This document shows, piece after piece, positions 21,428 through 22,754 of a stretch of 22,754 nucleotides of DNA. The notes under the pieces are model-generated. The model searched no databases and was not told where the DNA came from. It saw only the letters and a list, made by a program, of their open reading frames with translations. The stretch is taken from the NCBI GenBank assembly GCA_034421295.1, contig DAOUKM010000011.1:1-22754 (forward strand). The letters run 5' to 3'. Source of the DNA: CAUZIR01 sp034421295. GTDB lineage: Bacteria > Chloroflexota > Dehalococcoidia > Lucifugimonadales > UBA2962. How positions within the stretch are numbered: the first letter of the stretch is position 1; every line of letters starts with the position of its first letter. Position numbers and translations under genes: made by a program.

Positions 21428-22754
21428 CTAGTCCAAGGGCGGTCTGTGTGCTAGCGCCCCGCCGACTTCGGCGAGCTGGGCTCCGGCGTGAATTACCGCC
21501 GCCTCGTCGAAGCGCCGCCCAACTAACTGGACGCCGATTGGCAGACCTTCGGCGCTCCAGCCGAAGGGCACCGAGATCGCCGGCGCGCCGGTCAGGTTGA
21601 AGACGGCGGTGCACATGAGCGCAGTCCTGCCGGGAGTGATCTCGCCGTCGACGGCGAGTTCAGCAGAGTCGTGCGGAGGAGGCGGCACCGCCGTGGCCGG
21701 GCACAGCAAAAGGTCGAACTCCGAGAAGTACTCCATGAAACCGGAGCGAATGGATTCCCGCGTCGCCAGCGCGGCGACGTGCTGCTGGCCGGTAGGCGCC
21801 GGAAGGCCCATGCGCCGCCTCATCGACACCGCGAGCTCGTCCTCGCGGCCCTCGATGAGAGGCCGAAGGTCAGGCAGGCCCTCTGCCGAGGCGATCGCTC
21901 CGGATGCTCCGAGCGAGTCCACGTCACGCAAGAAAGGCAGATCCACCTCCTCGACGTCGCACCCCAGCGACTTGAGGGCATCGGCGGCCTTCCGGACCGT
22001 GACCTGTACCTCGCCTGCAATGGGAGAGACCGGTCCCTCTGCGTAGTAGCCGATGCGCTTCGCCGCGATGGGGCTCCCGAGAGCAGGCGTCCGGGTGGGG
22101 GGCACCGGCACGGCGTAGTGATCGCGACCGTCCGGTCCCTCGATCACGCCCAGGACGAGGGCTATGTCCCTGGCCGACCTGGCCATCGGACCGATGTGGG
22201 TGTGCTGAAGGAGCGTGCAGGGAACGTGACCGGTCATCGGCACGCGGCCGTGGGTGGGCTTGAGGCCGAATATGTTGCAGTACGCCGCCGGGACCCGGAT
22301 CGAGCCCCCCGAATCGCTCCCTATGCCCAGCGGCGACATGCCCGAAGCTATGGCGGCCGCCTCGCCACCGCTGGATCCGCCGCTGGTTCGGTCTTGGCTC
22401 CACGGGTTGTTGGTGCGTCCGAAAACGCGGTTGTCGGTTTCCCACCAGAGCGTGAATTCCGGGGTGTTTGTCTTGCCGAGCAGCACCCCTCCGGCGGCCA
22501 GGATTCTGGCTACGACCGGAGCGTCGGTCCTCGCCCTGCTGCGCGAGGTGAGCAGCGATCCGCTGGTGGTGGGGTAGCCGGCGACGTTCAGGCTGTCCTT
22601 GATGGTGAACGGCACCCCGTGCAGCGGACCCAGAGTCCGACCGTCCATTACCGCCTGCTCGGCCTGCCTGGCCCTCTCGAGCGCATCGGCCGCGGTTGCT
22701 ACCACGGCGTTCACCTCGCCGTTCAGCTCGTCTATCCGGTCGACATGGGCCTGC
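21428..22754 (-). CDS. Amidase signature family hydrolase, 5' end off the window
   Basis: The last 441 residues are present; the frame stays open to base 22753 and the visible beginning (HVDRIDELNGEVNAVV) is a typical amidase segment some 30-60 residues after the true start. The Ser-Ser-Lys triad is complete: lysine in GVPFTIKDSLN, the first serine in GGSSGGEAAA and the nucleophile in GSDSGGSIRVPA. No signal peptide can be judged. Family members (PF01425) hydrolyse amides, carbamates or ureido compounds, and GatA is a relative; nothing here points to GatA function. Leading the operon ahead of the ligase and oxidase genes, it may release an amine or N-methyl amino acid that feeds them. A GTG at 22714 could be read as a start, but conserved family sequence continues upstream of it. 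Confidence 0.9.
   Translation of the reverse strand, partial: QAHVDRIDELNGEVNAVVATAADALERARQAEQAVMDGRTLGPLHGVPFTIKDSLNVAGYPTTSGSLLTSRSRARTDAPVVARILAAGGVLLGKTNTPEFTLWWETDNRVFGRTNNPWSQDRTSGGSSGGEAAAIASGMSPLGIGSDSGGSIRVPAAYCNIFGLKPTHGRVPMTGHVPCTLLQHTHIGPMARSARDIALVLGVIEGPDGRDHYAVPVPPTRTPALGSPIAAKRIGYYAEGPVSPIAGEVQVTVRKAADALKSLGCDVEEVDLPFLRDVDSLGASGAIASAEGLPDLRPLIEGREDELAVSMRRRMGLPAPTGQQHVAALATRESIRSGFMEYFSEFDLLLCPATAVPPPPHDSAELAVDGEITPGRTALMCTAVFNLTGAPAISVPFGWSAEGLPIGVQLVGRRFDEAAVIHAGAQLAEVGGALAHRPPLD

Noticed and set aside
21428..22714. GTG 22714 as the true amidase start
   Set aside because: The frame continues upstream with residues typical of the amidase N-terminal region, so the gene is cut by the window edge.

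Overview
The window is GC-rich and densely coding. It looks like a piece of a marine or groundwater Chloroflexota genome, of the SAR202/Dehalococcoidia kind. This placement is an inference from content: three family-5 solute-binding lipoproteins with long Val/Glu/Lys stalks after the lipid-anchored cysteine, a flavin-dependent luciferase-like enzyme, a sarcosine-oxidase-type flavoenzyme complex, an amidase, and many exported lipoproteins. No rRNA, tRNA, CRISPR array, transposase or phage gene was seen.

Left part (1-5541). A minus-strand pair holds an amidohydrolase (104-961) followed by the first 26 codons of a luciferase-like oxidoreductase that leaves the window at base 1. On the plus strand a divergent peptide/nickel-type binding lipoprotein (1284-3113) ends at a strong terminator. 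An 855-base stretch without a credible gene follows; it contains foldable inverted repeats and two degenerate tandem copies of a ~280-base element. A minus-strand Kelch-repeat lipoprotein (3970-5205) ends next to the second copy and has its own consensus-like promoter.

Middle part (5411-9455). Two ~2-kb units lie in tandem. Each has promoter, leader, Shine-Dalgarno, 593-residue solute-binding lipoprotein and terminator. The proteins are about 91% identical by hand count. Their stalks and C-terminal halves are nearly invariant, and most changes fall in residues ~90-300. No permease or ATPase gene lies nearby.

Plus-strand trio (9602-15010). A di-heme oxidoreductase with an N-terminal lipobox and a C-terminal membrane anchor, an FG-GAP/ASPIC-UnbV lipoprotein, and a 13-repeat TPR lipoprotein are closely spaced; the last two overlap by ATGA. 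All three should sit outside the membrane, which suggests one envelope-associated redox assembly of unknown function.

Right part, minus strand (22754-15026). One tight operon reads amidase (5' end off the window), glutamine-synthetase-like ligase (TTG start), then the four subunits of a sarcosine-oxidase/N-methylglutamate-dehydrogenase-type complex in the order delta, alpha, gamma, beta. Several junctions overlap or touch. The alpha subunit carries cysteine sets for two [2Fe-2S] clusters. The ligase beside this complex suggests catabolism of N-methylated amines or amino acids through a gamma-glutamyl intermediate, with C1 units passed to tetrahydrofolate. The operon converges on the TPR gene with only 15 bases between the stop codons.
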